This document shows, piece by piece, positions 33,254 to 41,720 of a stretch of DNA of 64,000 nt; positions within the stretch are counted from its first letter, which is position 1, and each line of letters starts with the position of its first letter. Source of the DNA: CAVYXZ01 sp965223835. GTDB taxonomy: Bacteria; Chloroflexota; Anaerolineae; Aggregatilineales; Phototrophicaceae. Both the position numbers and the translations under genes were made by a program. The notes under the pieces were generated by a model. The model was given only the letters and a program-made list of their open reading frames with translations, was not told the DNA's origin and searched no databases. The DNA is taken from positions 62,001 through 126,000 of the forward strand of contig OZ245022.1 in NCBI GenBank assembly GCA_965223835.1, in the 5' to 3' direction.

Positions 33254-36121
33254 ATGATGGCTGAAGTTTTTATCTCATATTCACGCCGGAACAAAGCGTT
33301 TGTCCAGAAATTACACGACCAACTCGTGGCCGACAATCGCTCGGTGTGGGTCGACTGGGAGGATATTCCCTGGACAGCCGATTGGTGGCAGGAGATCTGT
33401 ACCGGCATCGAAGAAGCGAACACCATCGTGTTCGCGCTCAGCCCGGACTCGATGAGTTCAGTGGTCTGCCAGCTTGAAATCGCCCATGCCATCGCTCATC
33501 AAAAACGGATCATGCCGATCGTGTTGGAAGAAGCCGATGTGCTGGCAACCCAGGCCAGTCTGGAGCAGCAAGAATTGGACGCAGTAGCCCTGCGCTTGCT
33601 GGCGGGCCGCGATTTGCATGAACTCGCCAGCGCCAACTGGGTTGTCATTGGCCGACATAACTGGTTGTTTTTCAAGACGCCCGACCAGTTTACCGACTCC
33701 TATCGTAACCTGCTGGATGCGATGGATACGGACCTGGAGCACGTACGTGAACATACCCGTCTGCTGATCCGTGCCCGCGAGTGGGAACGCCAGGAACACG
33801 ATGCCAGTTTTTTGCTCACCGGTCGAGCCATTGCTGATGGTGAAGCCTGGTTGGGCCAATCCGGTACTAAGAATCCCCCCGTCGCCGCCCTGCATGTCGA
33901 GTACCTGGCGGCCAGTCGGCAACGCGCCAACCGGCAACAGCGGCGACTACTGACCGGCGTGAGCGTGGCGCTGGTGGTGACGGTCATTCTGGCACTGCTG
34001 GCCGTCGGCCTCTGGCAACAGGCCGCGTTCGAACGTGACCGGGCCGATTTGCAGGCCCGCATTTCCGAGTCGGGACGCGTCGCCTTAGAGGGTTTGCTGG
34101 CATTGGATGAAAGCCGCCTGGACCGCGCCCTCTTACTCGGCCTCGAAGCGTTGCAAATTCATGATAGCCGCGAAGCCCGCAGCAGCTTGCTCACCAGTTT
34201 ACAAAGTAGTCCAAAGCTGGCGCAATTTCTCTATGCCCATGACTCCTGGGTCCGCGCGGTCGCCTATGCACCCCCTGGAACCCGTTACGCCACTGGCGAC
34301 GCTGACGGCCAGATTATCCTGTGGGATGCCGAGACGAACCGCCCGGCAGGTGCGCCGCTGGTTGGACATTCGGCGGGCATCTGGGACCTGGCCTTTAGCC
34401 CGGATGGTGAACTGCTGGCATCGGCTGGCGAAGATGGGCAGATCTTGCTGTGGAATGTAGAGTCCCGCGAATTAGCCAGCGACCCATTAGCCTCACTTGA
34501 AAGCGCGGCGTTGAGTATCACCTTCAGTCCCGATGGTACAACCCTGGCATCCGGTCATGATGACAATCTGATTCGCCTGTGGTCAATCCCTGAGCAAGAA
34601 GTCAGTGGCGAAATCGACTTTCATACCGATTGGGTGGCGGCGATCGCGTTTAGTCCCGATGGTACCCGCCTCGCCAGCGGTGGTTACGACTCACAAATTG
34701 CCGTCTTCGATGTCGCCACATTAGATTTGCAATTTGTCATCGAAGATCATCGCAACTGGGTACTGGGCCTCGATTTCAGCCCGGACAATGCGCTGTTAGC
34801 ATCCAGTAGCGCCGACGGCACGGTCCGCCTGTGGGACGCCGCCACGGGTGCCCTGTCTGGGCGCGTCCAATCAGATCATTTAGGCTGGGTCTACAGCGTT
34901 GATTTTAGCCCCGATGGACAACACCTGATCTCAGCATCCCTCGACGGCGACTTAATCCTGCGCGATGCAACGACGGGTCGCCGCTTGAACAATGTACCAC
35001 CCTTAAGCGGGCACACCACTAGCGTCTTTGATGTCAGCTTTAGCCCCGATAGCCAGTGGCTGATTTCTGGCGATGAAGATGGCAATGTTCTGGTCTGGGA
35101 TGTCAATGAAGATCAACCGCTCAATCGGCTGTTGGCCCAGCAAGCTGCTGAAATCAGGAGTGTGGACTATCATCCCAACGGCACGCAAGTGTTAACGGGC
35201 AATGCTGCCGGTGAAGCCCTGCTGTGGGATATTCCTGCCGAACAGCCCATTATCCCGCCATTTACAGCCGATAGTGCAGTGGTTGCGGTCGCCATCAGCC
35301 CGGATGGTGAATTCGTTGCCTATGGGTTGGAAAGCGGTCAACTGGTCGTACAATCGGCGCTGACCGGCGCTGAGATATTGAATGCGACTGAACATCTCAG
35401 TGTCATCTGGTCGCTGGCCTTCAGCCCCGATAGTCAGCAGCTAGCAACCGTTGGCGATGGTGGTAAATTACTGCTCTGGGACCTTGCCAGCGGCACCGTT
35501 AGCGCAACGTTGACGGACAATGTAGCGAATCCGCTGTGGTCTGTGACCTACAACCCCGACGGCAATCAATTGGCCGTCGGCGATCACATCGGCGCACTCC
35601 AGGTCTGGACCCTGACCGACGAGCCAACCGTGCGTGATTTTGCATCCAGGCACACCGATGGCATCACTAGCCTGGAATTTGCGCCAGATGGACAATCATT
35701 AGCCTCCGCCAGCCGGGATGGCAGCGTGATCTTATGGGATGTTGCCAGCGGCGCCGCGCTGCAACCACCGGCAACCGAACATACCAACTGGGTGCTTGAC
35801 CTCAGCTTCAACCCGGCGGGCACCCGCCTCGCATCGGCCAGTCGTGATGAAACGATCATCCTGTGGGATGTTACAACATTACGGCCCATCGGCCAGCCCT
35901 TCACAAGTCATGATGGTTGGGTGTGGAGCATCGCCTTCAGCCCCGATGGTCAAACGCTGGCATCCGGTGGTCGTGATAATAATCTGTACCTCTGGGATAT
36001 GAATCTCACAACCTGGATTAACCGTGCCTGTCAGGTTGCCAATCGTAATCTCGACCCGACCGAACGCGCCCTGTATCTGGATAACAATGCGGAGGCTGCA
36101 AATCCCTGCGAAATCTCGTAG
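33254..36121 (+). CDS. TIR - transmembrane - WD40 repeat protein
   Basis: A 955-aa membrane protein. The TIR domain is at residues 3 to ~135 (EVFISYSRRNKAFVQKL; VDWEDIPWTADWW; putative NADase Glu75 in CQLEIAHA). A helical section follows (RNLLDAMDTDLEHVREHTRLLIRAREW), and a single membrane helix at ~232-253 (LLTGVSVALVVTVILALLAVGLW). From ~328 to ~940 there are about 14 WD40 units (repeated SPDG...LASxxxDGxxxLWD), enough for two propellers, probably outside the membrane. This architecture is seen in Chloroflexota and cyanobacteria, where the function is unknown. An ATG one codon later is an alternative start. The exported SH3-like protein gene follows 90 nt later. Confidence 0.85.
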   Translation: MMAEVFISYSRRNKAFVQKLHDQLVADNRSVWVDWEDIPWTADWWQEICTGIEEANTIVFALSPDSMSSVVCQLEIAHAIAHQKRIMPIVLEEADVLATQASLEQQELDAVALRLLAGRDLHELASANWVVIGRHNWLFFKTPDQFTDSYRNLLDAMDTDLEHVREHTRLLIRAREWERQEHDASFLLTGRAIADGEAWLGQSGTKNPPVAALHVEYLAASRQRANRQQRRLLTGVSVALVVTVILALLAVGLWQQAAFERDRADLQARISESGRVALEGLLALDESRLDRALLLGLEALQIHDSREARSSLLTSLQSSPKLAQFLYAHDSWVRAVAYAPPGTRYATGDADGQIILWDAETNRPAGAPLVGHSAGIWDLAFSPDGELLASAGEDGQILLWNVESRELASDPLASLESAALSITFSPDGTTLASGHDDNLIRLWSIPEQEVSGEIDFHTDWVAAIAFSPDGTRLASGGYDSQIAVFDVATLDLQFVIEDHRNWVLGLDFSPDNALLASSSADGTVRLWDAATGALSGRVQSDHLGWVYSVDFSPDGQHLISASLDGDLILRDATTGRRLNNVPPLSGHTTSVFDVSFSPDSQWLISGDEDGNVLVWDVNEDQPLNRLLAQQAAEIRSVDYHPNGTQVLTGNAAGEALLWDIPAEQPIIPPFTADSAVVAVAISPDGEFVAYGLESGQLVVQSALTGAEILNATEHLSVIWSLAFSPDSQQLATVGDGGKLLLWDLASGTVSATLTDNVANPLWSVTYNPDGNQLAVGDHIGALQVWTLTDEPTVRDFASRHTDGITSLEFAPDGQSLASASRDGSVILWDVASGAALQPPATEHTNWVLDLSFNPAGTRLASASRDETIILWDVTTLRPIGQPFTSHDGWVWSIAFSPDGQTLASGGRDNNLYLWDMNLTTWINRACQVANRNLDPTERALYLDNNAEAANPCEIS

Positions 36122-36211
36122 GCTGGTTACAATAAAGGCGGAAAAATTTCAGGCACTGATTATAGCGGCGTCACATCGCTGGTGATTGTTTATTGGAGCA
36201 GGTACTTTACG

Positions 36212-37732
36212 ATGCGAAAATTAATTCTAATATTGGCGCTTGGTCTGCTGGTCTTTTCTGTTGAAATTGTCAGCGCAAAACCATTGCTGCAAACCGAAGG
36301 CGATGGCTGTTCGGCGGTGGCCCAGAGTGCCCTGGATGCGGTCAGGGCTGTATGCGAAGCCATCGGACGCGATCAGGTGTGTTATGGCAACATCAGCATT
36401 GACGCTGATGCCAGTGACAATGCGATGGACTTCAACTTTGAGCAAGCGGGCGATATTGTTGACCTGAGCGATGTTGCCGGTTTGCGCTTGAAAACGCTGG
36501 ATTATTTCAGCGATGAATGGGGTGTCGCCCTGCTGCGGGTGCAAGCCAGCCTGCCCGATGATGCCCCGCAAAACGTCACCATGCTGCTGTTTGGCAATGT
36601 TGAAATCGCTAACGAAGGCGTTGCTGAACTGGTCAATCTGAAGATGACGACCACCACCGCCAGCAATGTTCGGCTCAGCCCCAACAGCAATGGACCCATC
36701 TTGGGGTCGGTCCCTGGTGGTGAAGAAATGGTTGCCAATGGCCGCATCACCAATGGCGTCGGCGAAGAATGGTTCCGCGTTCAGTTCCATCGTGGGCCCG
36801 GCGGTGTCGGTTGGATCTGGGGCAATTTGCTCACAACCGATGGTGATAAGAACACCCTGGTCGAACTGGAAACACAGGCAGCTCGTCCCTATGGTCCCAT
36901 GCAGGCCTTCACCTTCTCCAGTGGTCAGGGTGATCGTCCCTGCGAAACCGCGCCGGACAGCGGCATCCTGATTCAGACCCCAGCCGGCGTTGGTGAGATC
37001 AACTTCTTAATCAATGAAGTCGATATTCAAATTGGCTCGACCGCTTTTTTGCAAAGCGTCCCCGGCCAGAGCCTGTCGGCCCGCACGCTTGATGGCCGCG
37101 TCCTGACCACAACTGGTGGTGTCACGCGCCTCGTGCCCAAAGGCTCCCAGGTCAGCATCCCAGTGGACGAAGATGGTCATGCCAGCGGTCCGCCGGAACT
37201 GCCCGAACCCTATGATCTGGATGAACTGGACGAACTCGATTATGTGCTGGATGATGAGCTTTTCGAAGAAGACATTGACGTTGAAGCCCCCCTGGAAGCA
37301 CAATTCCTGGATGAATTCAACGAGTTTTTCAATGACAGCGAACATGATGCATTGTTCGATCTGTTGCTGGAAGACGAATTCGACGAGGATTTTGACGCCT
37401 TTTTTGACGCCCTGCTCGACGGTGAATTTGACGAGGGCCAACTTGACGAATATATTGACCAATACTTTGAGGAAGAATTTGGCGATGAGTTGGGTCTGCT
37501 GGTTAAGGATGCGCTGGAACCTGACTTTATCGACGGTGAATTTGACGAATTTGCCGATGATGAGTTTGGTGAAGATTGCGTCGGTGATGAGTGTTTCGGC
37601 GATGAGGGATTTGGCGAAGACTGCTTCGAGGATGAATGTTTCACTGATGATGAGTTTTTTGAAGATGAGTTTGGTGATGAAGGCTTCGATGATGGGGGCG
37701 AAGAAGACTTTGGTGATGACGATTTCGAATAA
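36212..37732 (+). CDS. Exported SH3-like/FecR-like protein with highly acidic tail
   Basis: A 506-aa exported protein. The N-terminus is a signal peptide (MRKLILILALGLLVFSVEIVSAKP). After a ~110-residue unknown domain, TTTASNVRLSPNSNGPILG to WGNLL (about 145-215) is a bacterial SH3-like domain, and FLQSVPGQSLSARTLDGRVLTTTGGVTRLVPKGSQVSIP resembles a FecR-type stretch. The last ~160 residues are almost only Asp, Glu, Phe, Gly and Leu (FDE-type repeats) with several late Cys, giving an extreme negative charge that might bind calcium or stick to a surface. The ATG at 36212 is chosen for the signal peptide; 36182 would add 10 residues. Probably co-expressed with the TIR-WD40 gene upstream. Confidence 0.7.
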   Translation: MRKLILILALGLLVFSVEIVSAKPLLQTEGDGCSAVAQSALDAVRAVCEAIGRDQVCYGNISIDADASDNAMDFNFEQAGDIVDLSDVAGLRLKTLDYFSDEWGVALLRVQASLPDDAPQNVTMLLFGNVEIANEGVAELVNLKMTTTTASNVRLSPNSNGPILGSVPGGEEMVANGRITNGVGEEWFRVQFHRGPGGVGWIWGNLLTTDGDKNTLVELETQAARPYGPMQAFTFSSGQGDRPCETAPDSGILIQTPAGVGEINFLINEVDIQIGSTAFLQSVPGQSLSARTLDGRVLTTTGGVTRLVPKGSQVSIPVDEDGHASGPPELPEPYDLDELDELDYVLDDELFEEDIDVEAPLEAQFLDEFNEFFNDSEHDALFDLLLEDEFDEDFDAFFDALLDGEFDEGQLDEYIDQYFEEEFGDELGLLVKDALEPDFIDGEFDEFADDEFGEDCVGDECFGDEGFGEDCFEDECFTDDEFFEDEFGDEGFDDGGEEDFGDDDFE

Positions 37733-37753
37733 CCATTAGTTTTCAATCAAAAT

Positions 37754-37778
37754 AACGCCACTGCAACGGTGGCGTTTT
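37754..37778. terminator. Bidirectional Rho-independent terminator
   Basis: AACGCCAC (37754-37761) pairs with GTGGCGTT (37769-37776) over a 7-nt loop, with TTTT on the plus strand and ATTTTG on the minus strand. It separates the acidic protein gene from the convergent ABC-transporter operon. Confidence 0.75.
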
Positions 37779-37810
37779 GATTCGTAGTCGTCGGTTCCCG
37801 TAATCGACAG

Positions 37811-38695
37811 TTAGCTCTTGACTGCACCGGCAATGCCTTCAATGAAGTAGCGCTGCATTGCCAGGAAAACTAGGATGATCGGAATGATAGCAATCGTCGC
37901 CGCTGCTGCCATGCCGCTCCAATCGGTAAAATATTCACCGCGGAAGGCGTACATCCCGACCGACAATGTGCGCAGTTCTGGACGCGCCAACGTCAACACC
38001 AATGGCAGCAGAAAGTCATTCCAACTGGAAATGAACTGCATAATCACCACCGTCGCCACGACTGGTTTCGCCAGCGGCAGCATGATCTGGAAGAAGATGC
38101 GCAGGAAGCCCGCACCATCGACAATCGCCGCTTCCTCCAATTCCTTCGGTAGTTGGCTAAAGTAGCCGGTAAACAGCAGGATAAAGATGATGTTGGCGCC
38201 GCCGCTCTGCGCCAGGATGACACCGAATAACGAGCCATCTAACCCCAGATTGCTGATGAGTTCGAAGATCGGGATAATCGTATAGCCTTTGGGTAGAAAC
38301 ACCGTCGCCACAAACAGGCCCACAACGATCTTTTTGCCCGGAAAACCATAGCGGCCCAGCACGTAGCCCATCGTCGCCGTCGTCAACACCACCAGTGCCA
38401 CTGATCCCAGCGCAATAGCGACCGTGTTAAAGAAATACTGGCTGATGTTAGCCTGCACCCACGCCCGTTCGTAATTTTCAAACATGAGTTGCGACGGCAG
38501 TAGATTGAGGCCGCTGCGAAAAATATCATCGTTGGTTTTCACCGATGCCGATACCATCCACAGAAAGGGGTAGATCCACAGGAAGGCAATCGGCGTCAGG
38601 ATAATCGTCGTCACCAATTCGCGCAGCCGATTCGCCGTCCAGATCTGGCGTTTTAGCGTTGGCGATGTAACCTCATGGGTCGAAATTGCGGTCAT
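37811..38695 (-). CDS. Sugar ABC transporter permease, MalG/CUT1 type
   Basis: A 294-aa membrane component of a CUT1 carbohydrate importer. It has six predicted membrane helices, beginning IILTPIAFLWIYPFLWMVSAS, and the EAA loop ELEEAAIVDGAGFLRIFFQIMLPLAKP that docks the ATPase. It is the last gene of the operon binding protein - permease 1 - permease 2, with a 12-nt gap to permease 1. No ATPase gene is nearby, so a shared MsmX/UgpC-type ATPase encoded elsewhere must energise it. The solute is unknown, but the ROK regulator upstream points to a sugar. Confidence 0.9.
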   Translation of the reverse strand: MTAISTHEVTSPTLKRQIWTANRLRELVTTIILTPIAFLWIYPFLWMVSASVKTNDDIFRSGLNLLPSQLMFENYERAWVQANISQYFFNTVAIALGSVALVVLTTATMGYVLGRYGFPGKKIVVGLFVATVFLPKGYTIIPIFELISNLGLDGSLFGVILAQSGGANIIFILLFTGYFSQLPKELEEAAIVDGAGFLRIFFQIMLPLAKPVVATVVIMQFISSWNDFLLPLVLTLARPELRTLSVGMYAFRGEYFTDWSGMAAAATIAIIPIILVFLAMQRYFIEGIAGAVKS

Positions 38696-38707
38696 GATTG
38701 ATCCTCC

Positions 38708-39700
38708 CTATCCGGCCTCACTAATTTCCTGACGGAAGCGACCAAATCGCCGGGCTGCAAACCCTTGCAAAACGGCAATAAACATCACTGAAATGCCGAA
38801 GAACACCGCCGCTGCCGATGCATAACCAATACGGGGCAAGGTCTGACTCTGAGCCGAGCCAAAAGCAGTGCGGTAAATGTAAACTTCCATCACCTCGCTG
38901 GAGAAAAACGGTCCGCCACTGGTCATCGTTTGCACCAGCGCAAAAACATTGAGCGTCCCCACCGCCGTAATCAGTAGGATGATGATCGCGAACGGTTTCA
39001 GCAAGGGTGCCGTGATATGCACAAATTGCCGCCACCAGTTCGCGCCATCCACTTTGGCCGCCTCGTATAAGGCAATGGGAATCGTCTGCAACGCCGCCAA
39101 CCAGTAAATCATCGGCTGCCCCAGCCATTTCCAGATTTCTACCCCGACGACCGAGAACAGCGACCGACCCGGTTCACCCAAAAAATCGATCGGGCGACCA
39201 ATCAACCCTAAATCCAGCAGAATCATGTTGATGGGGCCATTGAACGGACTCATGATAAACGTCCAGACGATGCCCACAATAGCGGTGGTTGTCACAACCG
39301 GGATAAAGAACAACGTGCGAAAAACCGGGGCCATGCGCAATGCCCGGTCATTCAGGACAATCGCGATAATCAAAGCCAGCGTCAGTTTGATCGGCACGCT
39401 GGTCAGCATGAAAATAAACGAATTTTTGAACGCATTCCAGAAAAAATCGTCCTGCACAACTTCGCTGTAATTCTGTAACCCAATCCAGAACGGCTCGGTG
39501 GTGAAACCCGCCCACTGATGAAACGAGAAATACCACGACGCCACAATCGGGTAGAACGTAAACATGGCCGTCAAAATCAGCGACGGCACCATAAAGAGGT
39601 AGAGCCAACGTGCCTTGCTGATCTTCTGCCACAGCGTTGCTCGATAGGTCACGACCGGGCGACTGGTGGTGATCGCATCCTGCGAAATGGGAACCGACAT
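38708..39700 (-). CDS. Sugar ABC transporter permease, MalF/UgpA/CUT1 type
   Basis: A 330-aa membrane component with six main helices, opening ARWLYLFMVPSLILTAMFTFYPIVASW. The EAA loop is ALYEAAKVDGANWWRQFVHITAPLLKP. It partners the MalG-type protein. The start at 39700 has AAGGAG about 9 nt upstream and the family's usual N-terminus; the frame to 39790 would extend into the intergenic palindrome. The C-terminus ends shortly after the last helix. Confidence 0.9.
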   Translation of the reverse strand: MSVPISQDAITTSRPVVTYRATLWQKISKARWLYLFMVPSLILTAMFTFYPIVASWYFSFHQWAGFTTEPFWIGLQNYSEVVQDDFFWNAFKNSFIFMLTSVPIKLTLALIIAIVLNDRALRMAPVFRTLFFIPVVTTTAIVGIVWTFIMSPFNGPINMILLDLGLIGRPIDFLGEPGRSLFSVVGVEIWKWLGQPMIYWLAALQTIPIALYEAAKVDGANWWRQFVHITAPLLKPFAIIILLITAVGTLNVFALVQTMTSGGPFFSSEVMEVYIYRTAFGSAQSQTLPRIGYASAAAVFFGISVMFIAVLQGFAARRFGRFRQEISEAG

Positions 39701-39786
39701 AGGCTCAACTCCTTGAAAATCCAGCATTAAACAGAATATGGAAGCTATTAGCCTCGGTAAGGGTTGCCAGTTCTCATTTTTAAATG

Positions 39787-39872
39787 CCACCCCACCCAGC
39801 CTCCCCCATCGCGACTGCGAAGCGTGCCAGTGGTATGGGGGAGGTGTCGCGTTTGCGACGGAGGGGGTTACG
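39787..39872. repeat. GC-rich intergenic palindrome, copy C (double hairpin)
   Basis: CCTCCCCCAT (39800-39809) pairs with ATGGGGGAGG (39835-39844); then GTCGC/GCGAC form a second small hairpin (39846-39859), followed by GGAGGGGGTTACG. It lies between the binding-protein and permease genes, where such an element could trim or stabilise the message and favour high binding-protein levels. Confidence 0.6.
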
Positions 39873-39900
39873 AATTGACAACTACTTACCGACGCTTGTT

Positions 39901-41433
39901 CTACAGCTCGTTGTACTGTGCTTCCCCGTAATCAACCGTGGCATCATAGTTCGGGAACACGAGATCATCGCGGCTGACTTCCGCGCCTTTTTCGACCGCT
40001 GCCCCAATTGCCCGGTCCCATTCGGCATTCGCGCGATCTTGCAGATCCTGAAGCGTGCCTTCTATATCCGTGATCTGCCCGGTGTAGATACCCTGAACGA
40101 CCTCGCGCATGTTGGGCGTGAGCGGACGCAGTTCCAGGCTGACTTTAGCGAACTCAGGATTCTTGACCACCGGGCTGGGACCGACCCGCACCTGACCATC
40201 GAACAACTGGAAGGCTTTCCGTTCCAGCGGATGGAGATCGGCCTGTTCCACCGCCGAGATAAATACTGCCGGATCCGCCGCGCCGACCATGGTGGCCCAG
40301 GCGATCTGACCTTCATCACTACCCAGATAGGCAAAGATGTCACCCGCAATTTGCTTGTTGGCATCCGGCGCATTCGCAAAGACTTGCAGCGCATTCGAAC
40401 CACCGGGGCCAACATTGTGGTGGAAGAATACATCTTTATCCAACAACGGCATCCCGGCGATGTCATAATTAAAGTCGGGATTCTCACGATTCCAGATGGG
40501 GATGTTCCAGGGGCCTTGCAGGATCATGCCCGCTGCACCCTGTGGCATCCGTGCCCGCGCTTCCGGCGCATTCAGCGACAACGTACCGGGGAAGACACTG
40601 CCATCATCACGCAGCCGCAACAGCACGTCAATGCCTTCCATCATACGCGGATCAGTGTAGATCGATTCGCCGCTTAGCGGATCAATCCCACCCTGGATAC
40701 CGGAGAGCGTGGTTGCACCATTGAAATGCGCAAACCCCATCACAATCGCTTCCCAGCGGTTGAGCTGGTTGCCGCCCATGATGAAACCGAAGTAGCGGCC
40801 TGCGCCATTTTCGGTGATCTTGCGGGCAGCTTCCACGAACTCATCAGCACTCATCGGCCCGGCCTGCGGATCAAACCCGGCCTCTTCCATGTAATCGACA
40901 TTGTAAAGCAGGTGATGGCCGTAGCGTTTGTTCGACGTTGCCGGGAAGGCATAGGTCTTGCCGTCGAAGCCGGTAATACCTTCAACAAACTGCCCTGCCG
41001 GGAAACGCGCTTTCCAGCCTTCAAAATCGGGGACGATGTCATCCAGCGGCGCAACCCAGCCCTCGTTAACGGCCTGTGCCAGGGTGACGGCCAGCGGAAT
41101 CTGGAACACATCATGGGCCGTGCCATTACGCACACCCAGCGGCACCACCTGGGCGATCTCGTTCCAGGGCAGCGCGTCGTACTGAATGGTGATGTTCGGG
41201 TAGGCTTCCTGATATTTCTCGAAGAAGGCATTCCAGAACACCGCTTTCTGGTCGCCACTATCCACCCAGCGGAAGGTCGCATCTTCAGTCGGCAGGTTTG
41301 CCCCCATGTCCATAATTTGAATGAGATCGTCCTGTGCAAAGGCCGCGCCCAGGCCGCTGGCCGCCATCGCCAGCCCGGCCCCGGTGCCGGCACTCAATCG
41401 TAGAAAATCACGCCTTGAAAGTCCCTTTTTCAT
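39901..41433 (-). CDS. Tat-exported extracellular solute-binding protein (family 1)
   Basis: A 510-aa binding protein for a sugar ABC importer. The N-terminus is a Tat signal: GLSRRDFLRLSAGTGAGLAMAASGLGAAFAQ. The mature part has family-1 features: FWNAFFEKYQEAYPNITIQYDALPW near the start, KTYAFPATSNKRYGHHLLYNVDYMEEAGFDP in the middle, and GAAGMILQGPWNIP with GPGGSNALQVF in the second lobe. No lipobox Cys follows the signal. GAGGAG upstream fixes the ATG at 41433. It is probably the first gene of the ABC operon, downstream of the ROK regulator. Confidence 0.9.
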   Translation of the reverse strand: MKKGLSRRDFLRLSAGTGAGLAMAASGLGAAFAQDDLIQIMDMGANLPTEDATFRWVDSGDQKAVFWNAFFEKYQEAYPNITIQYDALPWNEIAQVVPLGVRNGTAHDVFQIPLAVTLAQAVNEGWVAPLDDIVPDFEGWKARFPAGQFVEGITGFDGKTYAFPATSNKRYGHHLLYNVDYMEEAGFDPQAGPMSADEFVEAARKITENGAGRYFGFIMGGNQLNRWEAIVMGFAHFNGATTLSGIQGGIDPLSGESIYTDPRMMEGIDVLLRLRDDGSVFPGTLSLNAPEARARMPQGAAGMILQGPWNIPIWNRENPDFNYDIAGMPLLDKDVFFHHNVGPGGSNALQVFANAPDANKQIAGDIFAYLGSDEGQIAWATMVGAADPAVFISAVEQADLHPLERKAFQLFDGQVRVGPSPVVKNPEFAKVSLELRPLTPNMREVVQGIYTGQITDIEGTLQDLQDRANAEWDRAIGAAVEKGAEVSRDDLVFPNYDATVDYGEAQYNEL

Positions 41434-41483
41434 CGTTGTCTCCTCATAAATAAACATTGTTTGCCATCAATGACGATGGCGGT

Positions 41484-41499
41484 ACGGCACGAATGCCGT
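41484..41499 (-). promoter_or_regulatory. Small hairpin in the leader of the binding-protein gene
   Basis: ACGGCA (41484-41489) and TGCCGT (41494-41499) form a 6-bp stem with a TTCG loop on the sense strand, about 50 nt before the start codon at 41433. It could be an operator or a leader hairpin. Confidence 0.3.
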
Positions 41500-41565
41500 T
41501 TTACCAACAAAATTATCACGCTAACGCTTTTGGCGGAATCAGGTTTTGCAGATGTGATTCCGGTT

Positions 41566-41650
41566 TACCTCACCCCTTCCAAACCTGCGGTTCTCCCTCC
41601 CCTCTCCAGTTTGGAGAGGGGAAAGTGAGCGACGCGAACAGGGGTGAGGT
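41566..41650. repeat. GC-rich intergenic palindrome, copy D (nested)
   Basis: An outer stem CCTCACCCC (41568-41576) / GGGGTGAGG (41641-41649) encloses an inner perfect 10-bp stem CCCCTCTCCA (41599-41608) / TGGAGAGGGG (41612-41621) with a 3-nt loop. It lies between the ROK regulator's stop (41721) and the binding-protein gene. Confidence 0.65.
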
Positions 41651-41720
41651 TGTTTTCGCCAAATCAGTTAGAAGTAATAAAACTAAACCGCATATCCAGG
41701 CATATTAATCCAATATAGCC

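Noticed and set aside
37240..37746. 168-codon minus-strand frame rich in Ser/Pro/Lys
   Set aside because: It is the mirror of the Asp/Glu/Phe-rich tail of the plus-strand acidic protein; no ribosome-binding site or domain.
40726..41403. 225-codon plus-strand frame
   Set aside because: Antisense to the solute-binding protein gene; low-quality composition (His/Arg-rich) and no motif.
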